A stretch of DNA of 23,374 nucleotides from DASQHY01 sp036390175. GTDB lineage: Bacteria > Acidobacteriota > Terriglobia > Acidiferrales > UBA7541. The DNA lies in the NCBI GenBank assembly GCA_036390175.1, contig DASWCG010000264.1, positions 1-23,374 of the forward strand, in the 5' to 3' direction. This document shows, one piece after another, positions 6,724 through 16,699 of the stretch. The notes beneath the pieces are model-generated. The model made no database searches and was not told where the DNA came from. It saw only the letters and a program-made list of their open reading frames with translations. The translations under genes were made by a program, and so were the position numbers. The first letter of the stretch is position 1. Every line of letters starts with the position of its first letter.

Positions 6724-7443
6724 ATGGCTCGCCCCAAGACGGCTGAAAGCGCACCGATGTCCGCGCTGCTTCGAGAGAGGAGAAAACGGGAGCAGATTGC
6801 CAAGCGAGATTTCTCCGGGCCCGCGGCAACAACGAGGCAAGGGGAGACAGCCGGGCTCCGGGAACGCAAGAAAGCGCGGCTTCGCCAGCAGATCGTGGAG
6901 ACCGCCGTGAAGCTGTTCCGCAAGCGCGGCTACGAGAAGACGCGGGTGAACGACATTGTGCGGATTCTGGAGATTAGCCAGCCGACTTTTTTCCGCTATT
7001 TTCCCAGCAAGGACGCCGTTCTGCGAGAAATCGGAACGCGAGGCTTCTCCTGCATCAGCAAGCAGTTCAAGTCTGAACTCTCCTGTGAAGCGACTACCGA
7101 GGAACGCTTGCGCCGCCTCTATCAAAGCTTTGCGCGCACTGCGGAAGCCGACCGGCGGCTGTGGCAGGCCGTCGTGCTGGCCGGGGCGATGGATCCGGTG
7201 CGGTCGCCGGATTTGCGGGAGTTCCAGGAAATCGCAGCCGGCCTGCTCCGTGAAATTCTCGCGGAAGGGCAGAAGCGCGGTGAGGTCACGCGGGTCATTC
7301 CGATCGTTCATCTCGCCGAGTTCATGGAAGGGCTTTACAACACGGTGGTTCGGCAATGGGCGGTGGACCTCACCGGGCCGCATGAACTAGCCGAACGTGT
7401 GCGCAGTGCCGTTGATTTTTTCCTGCTGGGGGCAAAGCCGTGA
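6724..7443 (+). CDS. TetR/AcrR-family transcriptional regulator
   Basis: A 239-residue TetR-family regulator. The DNA-binding domain spans about residues 50-102: KARLRQQIVETAVKLFRKRGYEK, then VNDIVRILEISQPTFFRYFPSKDAVL, the standard helix-turn-helix with the Phe-Arg-Tyr-Phe-x-x-Lys signature. The rest is a helical ligand-binding and dimer domain with no recognisable subfamily. An unusually long basic N-terminal arm of about 50 residues, rich in Arg and Lys, precedes the domain; most family members have 5-20. ATG 6724 has AGGGTGG a few bases upstream. It stands first, 101 nt before the lipid-catabolism genes on the same strand, so it is likely the acyl-CoA- or fatty-acid-responsive repressor of this cluster, like FadR/PsrA types; the ligand is inferred. 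Confidence 0.92.
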   Translation: MARPKTAESAPMSALLRERRKREQIAKRDFSGPAATTRQGETAGLRERKKARLRQQIVETAVKLFRKRGYEKTRVNDIVRILEISQPTFFRYFPSKDAVLREIGTRGFSCISKQFKSELSCEATTEERLRRLYQSFARTAEADRRLWQAVVLAGAMDPVRSPDLREFQEIAAGLLREILAEGQKRGEVTRVIPIVHLAEFMEGLYNTVVRQWAVDLTGPHELAERVRSAVDFFLLGAKP

Positions 7444-7467
7444 GCAGCTGACGAGGCCGGCAAGCGG

Positions 7468-7479
7468 TTGAGCGCTCGA
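7468..7479. promoter_or_regulatory. Candidate operator between tetR and the dehydrogenase gene
   Basis: TTGAGCGCTCGA contains the perfect 8-bp palindrome GAGCGCTC (7470-7477) and lies in the 101-nt gap before the alcohol dehydrogenase gene. Palindromes of this kind fit TetR-family sites, but no second copy was found to support it. Confidence 0.25.
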
Positions 7480-7544
7480 TAAAACCCGACCTGCAATGTG
7501 AATCTGGGTCGCGCGAACTCAGATATTCCGCGGGGTGAAGTCCG

Positions 7545-8564
7545 ATGAAGGCTGCCATCTTGCACGAATTCAAGAAACCCCTGGCCATCGAGGAAGCCGC
7601 CCGGCCAAAGCCCGGCGCCGATGAAGTGTTGATCGAAGTCGAGGCCTGCGGCGTGTGCCACTCCGACTTGCACGTGGCCGACGGAGATTGGGCGCAGCTC
7701 GCAGGCATCGTCAAGAAACCGCTGATTCTCGGGCATGAAATTGCGGGCCGGGTGGTCGAGAAGGGCGCCGCGGTGCGCGACCTGCAAATCGGCGATCGCG
7801 TAGGAGTGCCGTGGGTTCACTGGACCTGCGGCGAGTGCGAGTTCTGCCGCGAAGGAAATGAGAATCTGTGCGTGCGGCAGAAAATCACCGGCGTCACCGA
7901 GGACGGGGGCTACGCGGAGTTTGTGAAGGCCCCGGCAAGCCATACGCTGAAAGTCCCCGATGGTGTTTCTTCGGCCGAAGCCGCGCCTTTGTTTTGCGCC
8001 GGGGTCACCGTGTACCGGGCGCTGAAACAGGCAAGAATCATTTCCGGACAGCGGCTGGCTGTTTTTGGCGTCGGCGGGCTGGGACATCTCGCGGTGCAGA
8101 TTGGGCGCGAGATGGGAGCGGAAGTAACGGCGATTGATATAACGGAAGAAAAGCTTGCGCTGGCAAAATCGCTCGGCGCTTCCAAAACACTGAACGCTGC
8201 GGCCGCCGATGTTGTCACGGAGTTGCGCGGCAAAGGGGGAGTCCATATTGCGCTTGTGACCTCGGCCGCAAAAGCGGCCTACGACATGGCGTTCTATTGC
8301 GTGCGGCCGACCGGGACGCTTCTGGTGGTGGGCTTGCCCGCGGACAATATCAGTTTTCCGCCGATTGTGATGGCCGCGGGGGAAGTCCGCATCCAGGCTT
8401 CTGCCGTGGGCACGCGCCAGGATTTGCGGGAAATACTGAGCATGGCCGCCAAAGGAAAGGTTCGCTGCCGAGTGGCCGCGCGCCCGCTTGCGCAAGTGAA
8501 CGACGTGTTGGGGCAATTGCGCCGGGGCCAAATCTCCGGACGGGTGGTTCTGACTCTGCGTTGA
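7545..8564 (+). CDS. Zinc-dependent alcohol dehydrogenase (AdhP-like)
   Basis: A 339-residue medium-chain dehydrogenase that interconverts primary alcohols and aldehydes with NAD(H). Catalytic zinc ligands are Cys38 (CGVCHSD), His64 in GHEIAGRVVEKG and Cys152. The structural zinc site is the four-Cys lobe Cys95, 98, 101 and 109. The Rossmann motif GVGGLG is at 176-181 and DITEEK follows the second strand. The length matches prokaryotic AdhP/AdhT ethanol-type enzymes. ATG 7545 has GGGGTGAAG just upstream. It is the first structural gene of the lipid cluster and may oxidise a fatty or branched alcohol; the substrate is unknown. An aldehyde dehydrogenase is not seen in the window. Confidence 0.92.
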   Translation: MKAAILHEFKKPLAIEEAARPKPGADEVLIEVEACGVCHSDLHVADGDWAQLAGIVKKPLILGHEIAGRVVEKGAAVRDLQIGDRVGVPWVHWTCGECEFCREGNENLCVRQKITGVTEDGGYAEFVKAPASHTLKVPDGVSSAEAAPLFCAGVTVYRALKQARIISGQRLAVFGVGGLGHLAVQIGREMGAEVTAIDITEEKLALAKSLGASKTLNAAAADVVTELRGKGGVHIALVTSAAKAAYDMAFYCVRPTGTLLVVGLPADNISFPPIVMAAGEVRIQASAVGTRQDLREILSMAAKGKVRCRVAARPLAQVNDVLGQLRRGQISGRVVLTLR

Positions 8565-8586
8565 AAGCGAATCGCTTCCCGGAAGC
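8565..8586 (+). other. Two overlapping palindromes in the adh-SDR gap
   Basis: AAGCGA-A-TCGCTT (8565-8577) and GCTTCC-C-GGAAGC (8574-8586) share GCTT, so only one can pair at a time. They lie immediately after the dehydrogenase stop and 10-30 nt before the next start. They may influence coupling or mRNA processing; no T-run follows. Confidence 0.3.
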
Positions 8587-8595
8587 AGTGGGACC

Positions 8596-9369
8596 ATGAA
8601 CGTCAAACAACTGTTTGACCTTACCGGACGCGTGGCTATCATTACCGGGGGATCCATAGGGCTTGGGCGCCAAATGGCGGAAGGCCTGGCGGAAATGGGC
8701 GCTCACCTTGTGCTTTGCGCGCGCAAAAGGGAGCGCTGCCAGGAAGCTGCCGAGGAATTGCAGAAGCTCGGCGGGAAGGCTCTGGCGCTGGCTTGCGATG
8801 TCAAAAGCCCCACCAGTATTCAAGAGGTTGTGGACACGGCGCTCGCGCAGTTTGGGCGGATCGATGTCTTGATCAATAACGCGGGAACTTCCTGGGGCGC
8901 TCCAACGGAGCAGATGCCCCTTGAGGATTGGACCAAGGTGCTGGACACCAACCTGACCGGGACTTTCCTTTGCGCGCAGGCCGTAGGCAAAGTCATGATC
9001 AAGCAGGGCCGCGGGAAGATCATCAATGTCGCATCGGTCGCAGGTCTGGGCGGCGCGCAGCGCGGCACGGTTCAGGCGATCGGATATCACGCCAGCAAGG
9101 GAGGAGTGATCGCGTTCACGAAAGACCTGGCCTGCCAATGGGCCGCGCACAACATTCAAGTGAATGCCATTGCCCCCGGGTGGTTTCCGACGCACATGTC
9201 CGGCTGGGTGATTGAGCACAAGAAAGAGCTCCTCTTGGAACAAATTCCCCTGCGCCGCTTTGGCGGCGATCATGATTTGAAAGGGGCTGCTGTCTTCCTG
9301 GCTTCCGCCGCTTCCGACTACGTTACCGGCCACGTGCTGGTGGTGGACGGCGGGCAGACAGCCTGGTAA
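8596..9369 (+). CDS. Short-chain dehydrogenase/reductase, FabG-like
   Basis: A 257-residue classical SDR. The cofactor motif TGGSIGLG is at 17-24, NNAG at 94-97, and the catalytic triad is Ser147, Tyr164 and Lys168 (YHASK). The closing VVDGGQTAW is the usual FabG-like tail. CARKRERC after the second strand, with Arg residues rather than an acidic residue, favours NADP(H). The sequence resembles the gluconate 5-dehydrogenase/3-oxoacyl reductase group. It lies between the alcohol dehydrogenase and the acyl-CoA synthetase, so a hydroxyacyl or ketoacyl substrate is likely; in levulinate-type pathways such an SDR reduces 4-oxoacyl-CoA. The exact substrate cannot be read from sequence. Confidence 0.9.
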   Translation: MNVKQLFDLTGRVAIITGGSIGLGRQMAEGLAEMGAHLVLCARKRERCQEAAEELQKLGGKALALACDVKSPTSIQEVVDTALAQFGRIDVLINNAGTSWGAPTEQMPLEDWTKVLDTNLTGTFLCAQAVGKVMIKQGRGKIINVASVAGLGGAQRGTVQAIGYHASKGGVIAFTKDLACQWAAHNIQVNAIAPGWFPTHMSGWVIEHKKELLLEQIPLRRFGGDHDLKGAAVFLASAASDYVTGHVLVVDGGQTAW

Positions 9370-9383
9370 ACGAAAGTAAGCGC

Positions 9384-10991
9384 ATGAATATTCCCCTTAC
9401 GCCCATCCGCTTTCTTCGCTATGCCGAACAGCAATTTCCCGGCAAGACCGCCGTGGTGTGCAAAGATCTGCGGTTTACCTACGCCCAATTTGCCGAACGC
9501 GCGTGCCGGCTGGCGGGAGCCCTGCGCAAAACCGGAGTGAAGCCCGGTGAGCGGGTTGCGTTTCTGAGCATGAATTGCCATCGGCTGCTCGAAGCGTATT
9601 ACGGAGTCCTGGAGGCCGGCGCGGTGTTGCTCCCGCTGAACATTCGGCTCGCGCCGCATGAGCTTGCCTACATTTTGAATGATGCCGGAGCCAAGGTGCT
9701 CTTCCTGGAAAAACAATTCCTGGAGATGGCGGATTCATTTCGCCAGACCCTCTCCCGCGTGCAGAGTTTTATCCTGCTCGATGAGCGGCCCCAAACAAAT
9801 TGGTTGTTACCACAAAATTATGAAGAGCTTTTGGCCGCTGCTGCGCCTTATCGCGCGGACATCATGAGCTTCGACGAGAACTCCACCGCAGAGCTTTTTT
9901 ATACTAGCGGAACCAGCGCGAACCCCAAGGGCGTGATGTTGACCCACAGAAACATCTATCTGCACGGCTTGAACGTCTGCCTAGCCTTGCATCTTTCCGG
10001 CGATACGGTCGAATTGCACACGATTCCGCTGTTTCATGCCAATGGCTGGGGGATTGCGCAGGCGCTCACGTTTATGGGCGGCACGCACGTCATGCTGCAG
10101 CGCTTTGATCCCGCGGAAGTCTTTCGGCTGATTGAGCGGGAGCGCGTGCGGACGTTTGCTCTGGTCCCCACTATGGCCACCGCCTTGGTGAACTGTCCGG
10201 AGCGAGCAAATTTTGATTTGAGCAGCCTCGAGAGGATCACCATCGGCGGGGCGGCCTCTTCGCCGACACTGGTGCTCGAAGTGGAGAGAAAACTGGGCTG
10301 CTGTTGTTTTTCCGGCTATGGTCTGACGGAAACTTCGCCGATGCTTACGCTCTCCCGGATGAAGAGCGGCGTGCATTGGGAAGGAGAACAGCGCTATGCG
10401 GGCCAGGCGATGACCGGATACGCTGTAGGCGGCGTGGAGATCCGCGTCGTGGATGCCAACGACAAGGATGTGCCTCACGACGGGAAAACCATCGGGGAGA
10501 TCATTGCCCGCAGCGATGGCGTGATGGAAGGCTATTGGCAGCAGCCCGAAGCAACCGCTCAGGCCATGCGCGGCGGATGGTTCCATACCGGAGACATGGC
10601 CACAATCAATGAAAACGGCTATGTTCTCATCGTGGACCGCGCCAAAGACATCATCGTCAGCGGCGGGGAGAATATCTCCTCGCTCGACTTGGAAAAGACC
10701 CTGGCTGCGCATCCCGGCGTGTATGAGGCCGCCGTGATTCCTGTTCCTGATGAAAAGTGGGGAGAAGTGCCGAAGGCGCTGGTGGTGCTCAAGCCGGACG
10801 CAAAGGCCACGGAAGGAGAACTGCTCGAATTTTGCCGTTCCCGACTAGCACATTATAAATGCCCGCGGTCGGTGGAGTTCCTCCTCAGCCTGCCGAAGAC
10901 AGGCACGGGCAAGATCTTGAAGAAAGAACTGCGGAAGAAGTATTGGGCGGGACAAGAAACCATCCGTCCCGAGTTTGCCACGAAGAAGTGA
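9384..10991 (+). CDS. Medium/long-chain acyl-CoA synthetase (AMP-forming, FadD-like)
   Basis: A 535-residue ANL-superfamily ligase that activates a carboxylic acid to acyl-CoA using ATP. The phosphate loop is YTSGTSANPKG (about 173-183); the usual Thr-Gly is Ser-Ala here. Further motifs are GYGLTETSP, GWFHTGD, the hinge DRAKDIIVSGGENIS, and the catalytic-Lys region PKTGTGKILKKELR near the C-terminus. The length fits bacterial fatty acid CoA ligases. The start ATG is 14 nt after the SDR stop. It supplies the acyl-CoA substrate for the two dehydrogenases encoded just downstream. Chain-length preference is not clear from sequence. Confidence 0.93.
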   Translation: MNIPLTPIRFLRYAEQQFPGKTAVVCKDLRFTYAQFAERACRLAGALRKTGVKPGERVAFLSMNCHRLLEAYYGVLEAGAVLLPLNIRLAPHELAYILNDAGAKVLFLEKQFLEMADSFRQTLSRVQSFILLDERPQTNWLLPQNYEELLAAAAPYRADIMSFDENSTAELFYTSGTSANPKGVMLTHRNIYLHGLNVCLALHLSGDTVELHTIPLFHANGWGIAQALTFMGGTHVMLQRFDPAEVFRLIERERVRTFALVPTMATALVNCPERANFDLSSLERITIGGAASSPTLVLEVERKLGCCCFSGYGLTETSPMLTLSRMKSGVHWEGEQRYAGQAMTGYAVGGVEIRVVDANDKDVPHDGKTIGEIIARSDGVMEGYWQQPEATAQAMRGGWFHTGDMATINENGYVLIVDRAKDIIVSGGENISSLDLEKTLAAHPGVYEAAVIPVPDEKWGEVPKALVVLKPDAKATEGELLEFCRSRLAHYKCPRSVEFLLSLPKTGTGKILKKELRKKYWAGQETIRPEFATKK

Positions 10992-11037
10992 GACGAGGGC
11001 CCAGCACCGCGACGGAGCTGATGAAGGAGCACTGGAA

Positions 11038-12225
11038 ATGGATTGGAATCTGACAGCGGAAGAATTGAAGTTTCGCGACGAATTGCGCGCGTGGCTCAAG
11101 GCCAATGTCCCCAAGGACTGGGACAATTGGCGGGAAGAATCTCTCGAGGCCCGCTTCGGCTATTTGAAGCGCTGGCAGCGCAAGCTCTACGAAGGCGGGT
11201 GGGCCGGAATTTCCTGGCCAAAAGAGTACGGCGGCCGCGGCGCCAGCCTGATGCAGCAAGTCATCTTCTGGCAGGAAATGGCCCTGGCCGAAGCACCGCC
11301 GCTGGCCAACGTTTTGGGCCTTGGAATTATTGGCCCGACGATCATCGCCTTTGGCACAGACGCGCAGAAGAAGCGGTATCTCTCGAAAATTCTCAGCGCC
11401 GAAGAGATTTGGTGCCAGGGTTTTTCCGAACCGAACGCGGGCTCCGACCTGGCCAGCCTGCAAACCGAGGCGCGCCTGGAGGACGGCCACTACGTCATGA
11501 ACGGCCAGAAGGTATGGACCAGCTATGGCTGGGCGGCGGATTGGTGCGAAGTGGTTGTCCGCACGGACCCGAATGCGCCCCAGCACAAGGGTCTTACCGT
11601 TCTGCTCCTGGACATGAAGACCCCCGGCGTGGAAGTCCGTCCGCTGCGTCAGATGACCGGCGAGACCGAGTTCAACGAAGTGTTTTTCCGCGACGTTCGC
11701 GTGCCGGCGGAAAACGTGGTTGGCCAGGTGAACGACGGCTGGAAAGTGGCCATCGGAACACTCATGCACGAGCGCGGCACATTCGGCGCCGGCCTGCAAA
11801 TCATCTACAAGCGCAATATGAACCGGCTCATCGAGCTGTCTCGCACGCGAAAGCGGAACGGACGCCCCGCCGCGCAGGACCCGCTGATGCGGCAAAAACT
11901 TGCGCAATGTTACGCCGAGGTCGAAATCATGCGGCTGAACCAGATGCGCGCGTTCAGCCGCGTCAGCGCCACCGGCGTGCCCGGTCCGGAAGGCTCCATC
12001 CAGAAACTATTCTGGAGCGAGCTGAACCAGCGCTTCCAGCAGGTTGCGCAGGAGTTGCTGGGCCCCTTTGGGCAGCTAGAAGCCGCCAGCCCGTACACCA
12101 TTGACAACGGCACCTGGGCCTACGGTTACCTGCGTTCGCGCGGGAACACCATCGAAGCCGGCACCTCGGAGATCCAGCGCAACATCATCGGACACTTTGT
12201 GCTTGGCCTGCCGCGAAGCTACTAA
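11038..12225 (+). CDS. Acyl-CoA dehydrogenase, catalytic-Glu subunit
   Basis: A 395-residue flavoprotein (FAD) for alpha,beta-dehydrogenation of acyl-CoA. The N-terminal helical domain contains YEGGWAGISWPKEYGG; the middle sheet domain has GFSEPNAGSDLASLQT and NGQKVWTSYGWAADW; the C-terminal helical domain ends in EAGTSEIQRNIIG. Glu373 in that motif is the catalytic base, as in medium-chain enzymes (Tyr-Glu-Gly-Thr). ATG 11038 is chosen over the longer frame to 10975 because GGAG lies 8 nt upstream and the MDWNLTAEE start is family-like. It is followed 11 nt later by a shorter paralogue that lacks the catalytic Glu, a pairing typical of alpha2-beta2 dehydrogenases of the FadE28/FadE29 kind. 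Confidence 0.93.
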   Translation: MDWNLTAEELKFRDELRAWLKANVPKDWDNWREESLEARFGYLKRWQRKLYEGGWAGISWPKEYGGRGASLMQQVIFWQEMALAEAPPLANVLGLGIIGPTIIAFGTDAQKKRYLSKILSAEEIWCQGFSEPNAGSDLASLQTEARLEDGHYVMNGQKVWTSYGWAADWCEVVVRTDPNAPQHKGLTVLLLDMKTPGVEVRPLRQMTGETEFNEVFFRDVRVPAENVVGQVNDGWKVAIGTLMHERGTFGAGLQIIYKRNMNRLIELSRTRKRNGRPAAQDPLMRQKLAQCYAEVEIMRLNQMRAFSRVSATGVPGPEGSIQKLFWSELNQRFQQVAQELLGPFGQLEAASPYTIDNGTWAYGYLRSRGNTIEAGTSEIQRNIIGHFVLGLPRSY

Positions 12226-12236
12226 GGGGAAACGCG

Positions 12237-13340
12237 ATGCAATTCGGATTGAGCGAGAGCCAAATGCTTCTGAAAGATAACGCGCGGAAATTTTTCGCGG
12301 GCGAGTGCCCGATGGGAGAGGTCCGCCGCCTGATGGAGACCGCCACAGCCTATGATGCCGCGCAGTGGTCGAAGATGGCTGAACAGGGTTACACGGGGAT
12401 TATTTTCCCGGAGGAATACGGCGGCGTGGGTCTTGGCAAGGTGGAGCTTGTCCTGCTGATGGAAGAGGCGGGGCGCGCGCTTCTGCCGGGGCCGTTCTTT
12501 TCCAGCGTGGTGCTGGCCGGAGCCGTGCTTGACGCGGTTGCCTCTTCCGGCCAGAAGAAGAAGTACCTCGCTCCCATCTGCCGCGGCGAGGCGCGCGCCA
12601 CGGTTGCGATGCTCGAAGCCAGCGCGAGTTGGGATCCGGCGGACGCGCAGGTATCGGTTGCAAGCGGAAAGCTGACCGGCGAAAAGCTGTTTGTGCTGGA
12701 TGCCGCCGGGGCGGACTCGATTATTGTCGTGGCCCACAACGGCGTCTTTATCACCGCCGCGAAGGCTGCCGGCATCAGCATCAAGCCGATGCCGGGCATG
12801 GACCTCACACGCAAGCTGTATGCCGTGGAATTCAAGAACACGCCTGCGGAGAAACTCGGTGAAACAACGGCCCTGGCGAAGGCGCTCGACATCGCCACCG
12901 CTGCTTTGGCCGCCGAGATGACGGGCGGCATGCAGCGCACGCTTGACATCACCGTCGAATACGCGAAAACGCGAAAGCAATTCGGCAAGCCCATCGGGAT
13001 GTTCCAGGCGGTGCAGCATCAGTGCGCCGACATGTACCTGGAGACCGAGAGTTCGCGCTCCGCGGCCTACTACGCCGGATGGGCGCTGGAAGAGAATGCG
13101 CCCGATGCCGCCATAGCCGTTTCCGTCGCCAAAATGTACACGAGCGATGCCTGCCGCACGGTCGGAAATCGCGGAATTCAAGTCCACGGCGGGATGGGTT
13201 TTACCTGGGAAAATGATTTGCATCTATACTACCGCCGGGCAAAAGCGTCGGAGACGATGCTTGGGGACGCGAGCTTTCATCGCGAGCGCATCGCCCGTTT
13301 GGTGATTGACGCCGGCGCAGTTTCGGCAAAGTCCGCGTAG
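12237..13340 (+). CDS. Acyl-CoA dehydrogenase-like subunit lacking the catalytic Glu
   Basis: A 367-residue member of the acyl-CoA dehydrogenase family. Features are YTGIIFPEEYGGVGLG near residues 52-65, AKTRKQFGKPIGMFQAVQH (flavin/dimer contact) and the NRGIQVHGGMGFTWENDLHLYYRRAKA segment. Where the partner has Ile-Glu-Ala-Gly-Thr, this protein has Thr-Met-Leu-Gly-Asp, so the base is Met341. The middle domain is also short and divergent. The ATG has AAGGGG just upstream and follows the partner's stop by 11 nt. In actinobacterial steroid degradation, paired subunits of this kind form one active heterotetramer with a site built by both. I infer the same here, likely for bulky or branched acyl-CoA. 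Confidence 0.88.
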   Translation: MQFGLSESQMLLKDNARKFFAGECPMGEVRRLMETATAYDAAQWSKMAEQGYTGIIFPEEYGGVGLGKVELVLLMEEAGRALLPGPFFSSVVLAGAVLDAVASSGQKKKYLAPICRGEARATVAMLEASASWDPADAQVSVASGKLTGEKLFVLDAAGADSIIVVAHNGVFITAAKAAGISIKPMPGMDLTRKLYAVEFKNTPAEKLGETTALAKALDIATAALAAEMTGGMQRTLDITVEYAKTRKQFGKPIGMFQAVQHQCADMYLETESSRSAAYYAGWALEENAPDAAIAVSVAKMYTSDACRTVGNRGIQVHGGMGFTWENDLHLYYRRAKASETMLGDASFHRERIARLVIDAGAVSAKSA

Positions 13341-13370
13341 CCGTCCACCCCAAGAAAGAGAGTGGCTCTC

Positions 13371-15497
13371 ATGAGCGACCTGGTACAACTCACCAAAGAC
13401 AACGACGTTGCCATCATCACCATCAACAATCCGCCGGTGAACGCCCTGAGCCCGGGTGTTCCGGAAGGAATCTCCGACGCGATCGAACAGATCAACAACG
13501 ATCCCGGCGTAAAGGCGGCCGTGCTGATCGGCGGCGGCCGCACCTTTGTCGCCGGCGCGGATATCAAGGAATTTGGCAAGATCACTTCCGGCAAGACGCA
13601 GCGCGGCGTGGCCTTTCTTCCCCTGTTGCTGCGCATCGAGGATTGCCGCAAGCCGGTGGTGATGGCTATTCACGGCACGGCGTTCGGCGGCGGCCTGGAG
13701 CTGGCCATGGCCGGCCATTATCGCGTCGCTGCCCCGAGCGCCCAGGTTGGACAGCCCGAAGTGAAGCTCGGCCTGATCCCCGGCGCGGGCGGGACACAGC
13801 GGCTGCCTCGTCTGGCGGGCGTAGCCAAAGCCGTGGAGATGTGCGCGGGCGGCAATCCCATCACGGCACAAGATGCGCTGAAGTTCGGCATCCTCGACCG
13901 CTTGATTGAAGGAGACCTGCTTGCCGGCGCTGTCGCCTTCGCACGTGGAGTTGCCGGAAAGCCGGCGCCCAAGACCCGCGAGCGCAAAGAGAAACTCGGC
14001 ACGCCCGCGCAGAACGCACCCATCTTTGCCGCCGCGCGGGAAAACGCGCGCAAGAAGCAGCGCGGCCTGATGGCGCCGCTCGCGGCCATAGACGCCATGG
14101 AAGCGGCCACGAAGTTGTCCTTTGAGGAAGGTTGCGAGACGGAACGGAAGCTCTTCGCGGAATGCCTTTTCTCGGACCAGTCTAAGGCGCTCATTCACGT
14201 GTTTTTCGGCGAGCGCGAAGTGGCCAAGATCCCGGATGTGCCCAAAGAGACCCCGATTATCCCGGTGAACAGCGCCGCGGTTGTTGGCGCCGGAACCATG
14301 GGCGGCGGGATCACCATGGCTCTGGTCAATGCGGGAATTCCAGTGCTGCTGAAAGAGACGGACCAAGCGGCGCTCGACCGCGGCCTCGCCACCATTCAGA
14401 AGAACTACGCGAATTCGGTCAAGCGCGGCCGCTTCACGCAGCAGTTCGTTGAGGAACGCCTCAAACTGATCAAGCCTACGCTTCGCTACGACGGTTTCGA
14501 CGCAGTGGACATGGTGATTGAGGCGGTGTTCGAAGGCATGGCGCTGAAGAAGGAGGTTTTCGGAGAGCTGGACCGCAACTGTAAGCCAGGCGCGATTTTG
14601 GCGAGCAACACCTCCACGCTCAACATTGATGAGATCGCTTCGGCCACCCAGCGGCCGCAGGCCGTAATCGGCACGCACTTCTTCAGCCCGGCGAACGTGA
14701 TGCGGCTGCTGGAAATCGTGCGCGGCAAGGCTACGGGCAAGGATGTGATCGCGACTTGCATGCAGCTTTCCAAGAAGATCGGCAAGGTCGGGGTGCTGGT
14801 GGGGAACTGCCGCGGCTTTGTCGGCAACCGTATGTTTGGCCCATACCGCCGCGAAGCACAGTTTCTGGTGGAAGAGGGCGCGAGCGTTGAGGCCGTGGAC
14901 GGGGCGCTATACGACTACGGCATGGCCATGGGGCCGCTCGCGACCGGCGACCTCGCGGGGCTCGACGTGGGCTGGCGCATCCGCAAGGAATACCGCCACC
15001 TCGAAAAGCCCGGCGTGCGCCAGCCGCTCGCCGAGGATCGCCTCTGCGAAATGGGGCGCTACGGCCAGAAATCCGGCGCCGGCTGGTACAAGTACGACGC
15101 CGAGCGCCGCGCGATTCCCGATCCCGAAGTGGCCAAACTGGTGCGCCAGTGGGCCGCCGAAGCCGTCATCCAGCAGCGGCAAATCTCTGCGCAGGAGATC
15201 GTGGATCGCTGCATTTATGCGCTGGTGAATGAGGGTGCGCGCATCCTGCAAGAGGGCTACGCCTTGCGCGCCGTCGACATTGACATCATCTACGTGAATG
15301 GCTACGGGTTCCCGGCGCATCGCGGCGGCCCCATGTGGTACGCCGACACAACCGGTTTGAAGAAGGTCTACGATCGCATCCGGGAATTCCATCAACAGCA
15401 CGGCGAACTCTGGGAGCCCGCGCCATTGTTGAAGCGTTTGGCTGAAGAAGGAAAAACCTTCGCCGACTTCAGCAAGGACCAGGGCGCGGCTGCGTAG
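13371..15497 (+). CDS. fadJ: Bifunctional enoyl-CoA hydratase / 3-hydroxyacyl-CoA dehydrogenase (FadJ/FadB-type alpha subunit)
   Basis: A 708-residue fusion performing steps two and three of beta-oxidation. The N-terminal crotonase domain (about 1-190) has the oxyanion segment AGADIKEF, and both catalytic Glu residues in GGGLELAMAG and GQPEVKLGLIPGAGGTQ. A linker precedes the NAD domain from about residue 303 (VVGAGTMGGG), with ASNTSTLNIDE and GTHFFSPANVMRLLEIV carrying the catalytic His and Glu. The C-terminal dimer domain repeats twice, with the HRGGPMWYAD tail. ATG 13371 is preferred to GTG 13362 because AGAAAGAGAG fits it. It sits between the dehydrogenase pair and the thiolase, forming a complete cycle. 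The symbol reflects domain order only; it could equally be named fadB. Confidence 0.95.
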   Translation: MSDLVQLTKDNDVAIITINNPPVNALSPGVPEGISDAIEQINNDPGVKAAVLIGGGRTFVAGADIKEFGKITSGKTQRGVAFLPLLLRIEDCRKPVVMAIHGTAFGGGLELAMAGHYRVAAPSAQVGQPEVKLGLIPGAGGTQRLPRLAGVAKAVEMCAGGNPITAQDALKFGILDRLIEGDLLAGAVAFARGVAGKPAPKTRERKEKLGTPAQNAPIFAAARENARKKQRGLMAPLAAIDAMEAATKLSFEEGCETERKLFAECLFSDQSKALIHVFFGEREVAKIPDVPKETPIIPVNSAAVVGAGTMGGGITMALVNAGIPVLLKETDQAALDRGLATIQKNYANSVKRGRFTQQFVEERLKLIKPTLRYDGFDAVDMVIEAVFEGMALKKEVFGELDRNCKPGAILASNTSTLNIDEIASATQRPQAVIGTHFFSPANVMRLLEIVRGKATGKDVIATCMQLSKKIGKVGVLVGNCRGFVGNRMFGPYRREAQFLVEEGASVEAVDGALYDYGMAMGPLATGDLAGLDVGWRIRKEYRHLEKPGVRQPLAEDRLCEMGRYGQKSGAGWYKYDAERRAIPDPEVAKLVRQWAAEAVIQQRQISAQEIVDRCIYALVNEGARILQEGYALRAVDIDIIYVNGYGFPAHRGGPMWYADTTGLKKVYDRIREFHQQHGELWEPAPLLKRLAEEGKTFADFSKDQGAAA

Positions 15498-15511
15498 CAG
15501 GGGGAGTGGAA

Positions 15512-16695
<1,184 letters not shown>

Positions 16696-16699
<4 letters not shown>

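Noticed and set aside
7335..8657. 440-codon minus-strand frame
   Set aside because: Shadow of the zinc alcohol dehydrogenase gene, whose active-site motifs are all intact on the plus strand.
13224..14678. 484-codon minus-strand frame
   Set aside because: Shadow of the fused hydratase/dehydrogenase gene caused by high third-position GC.
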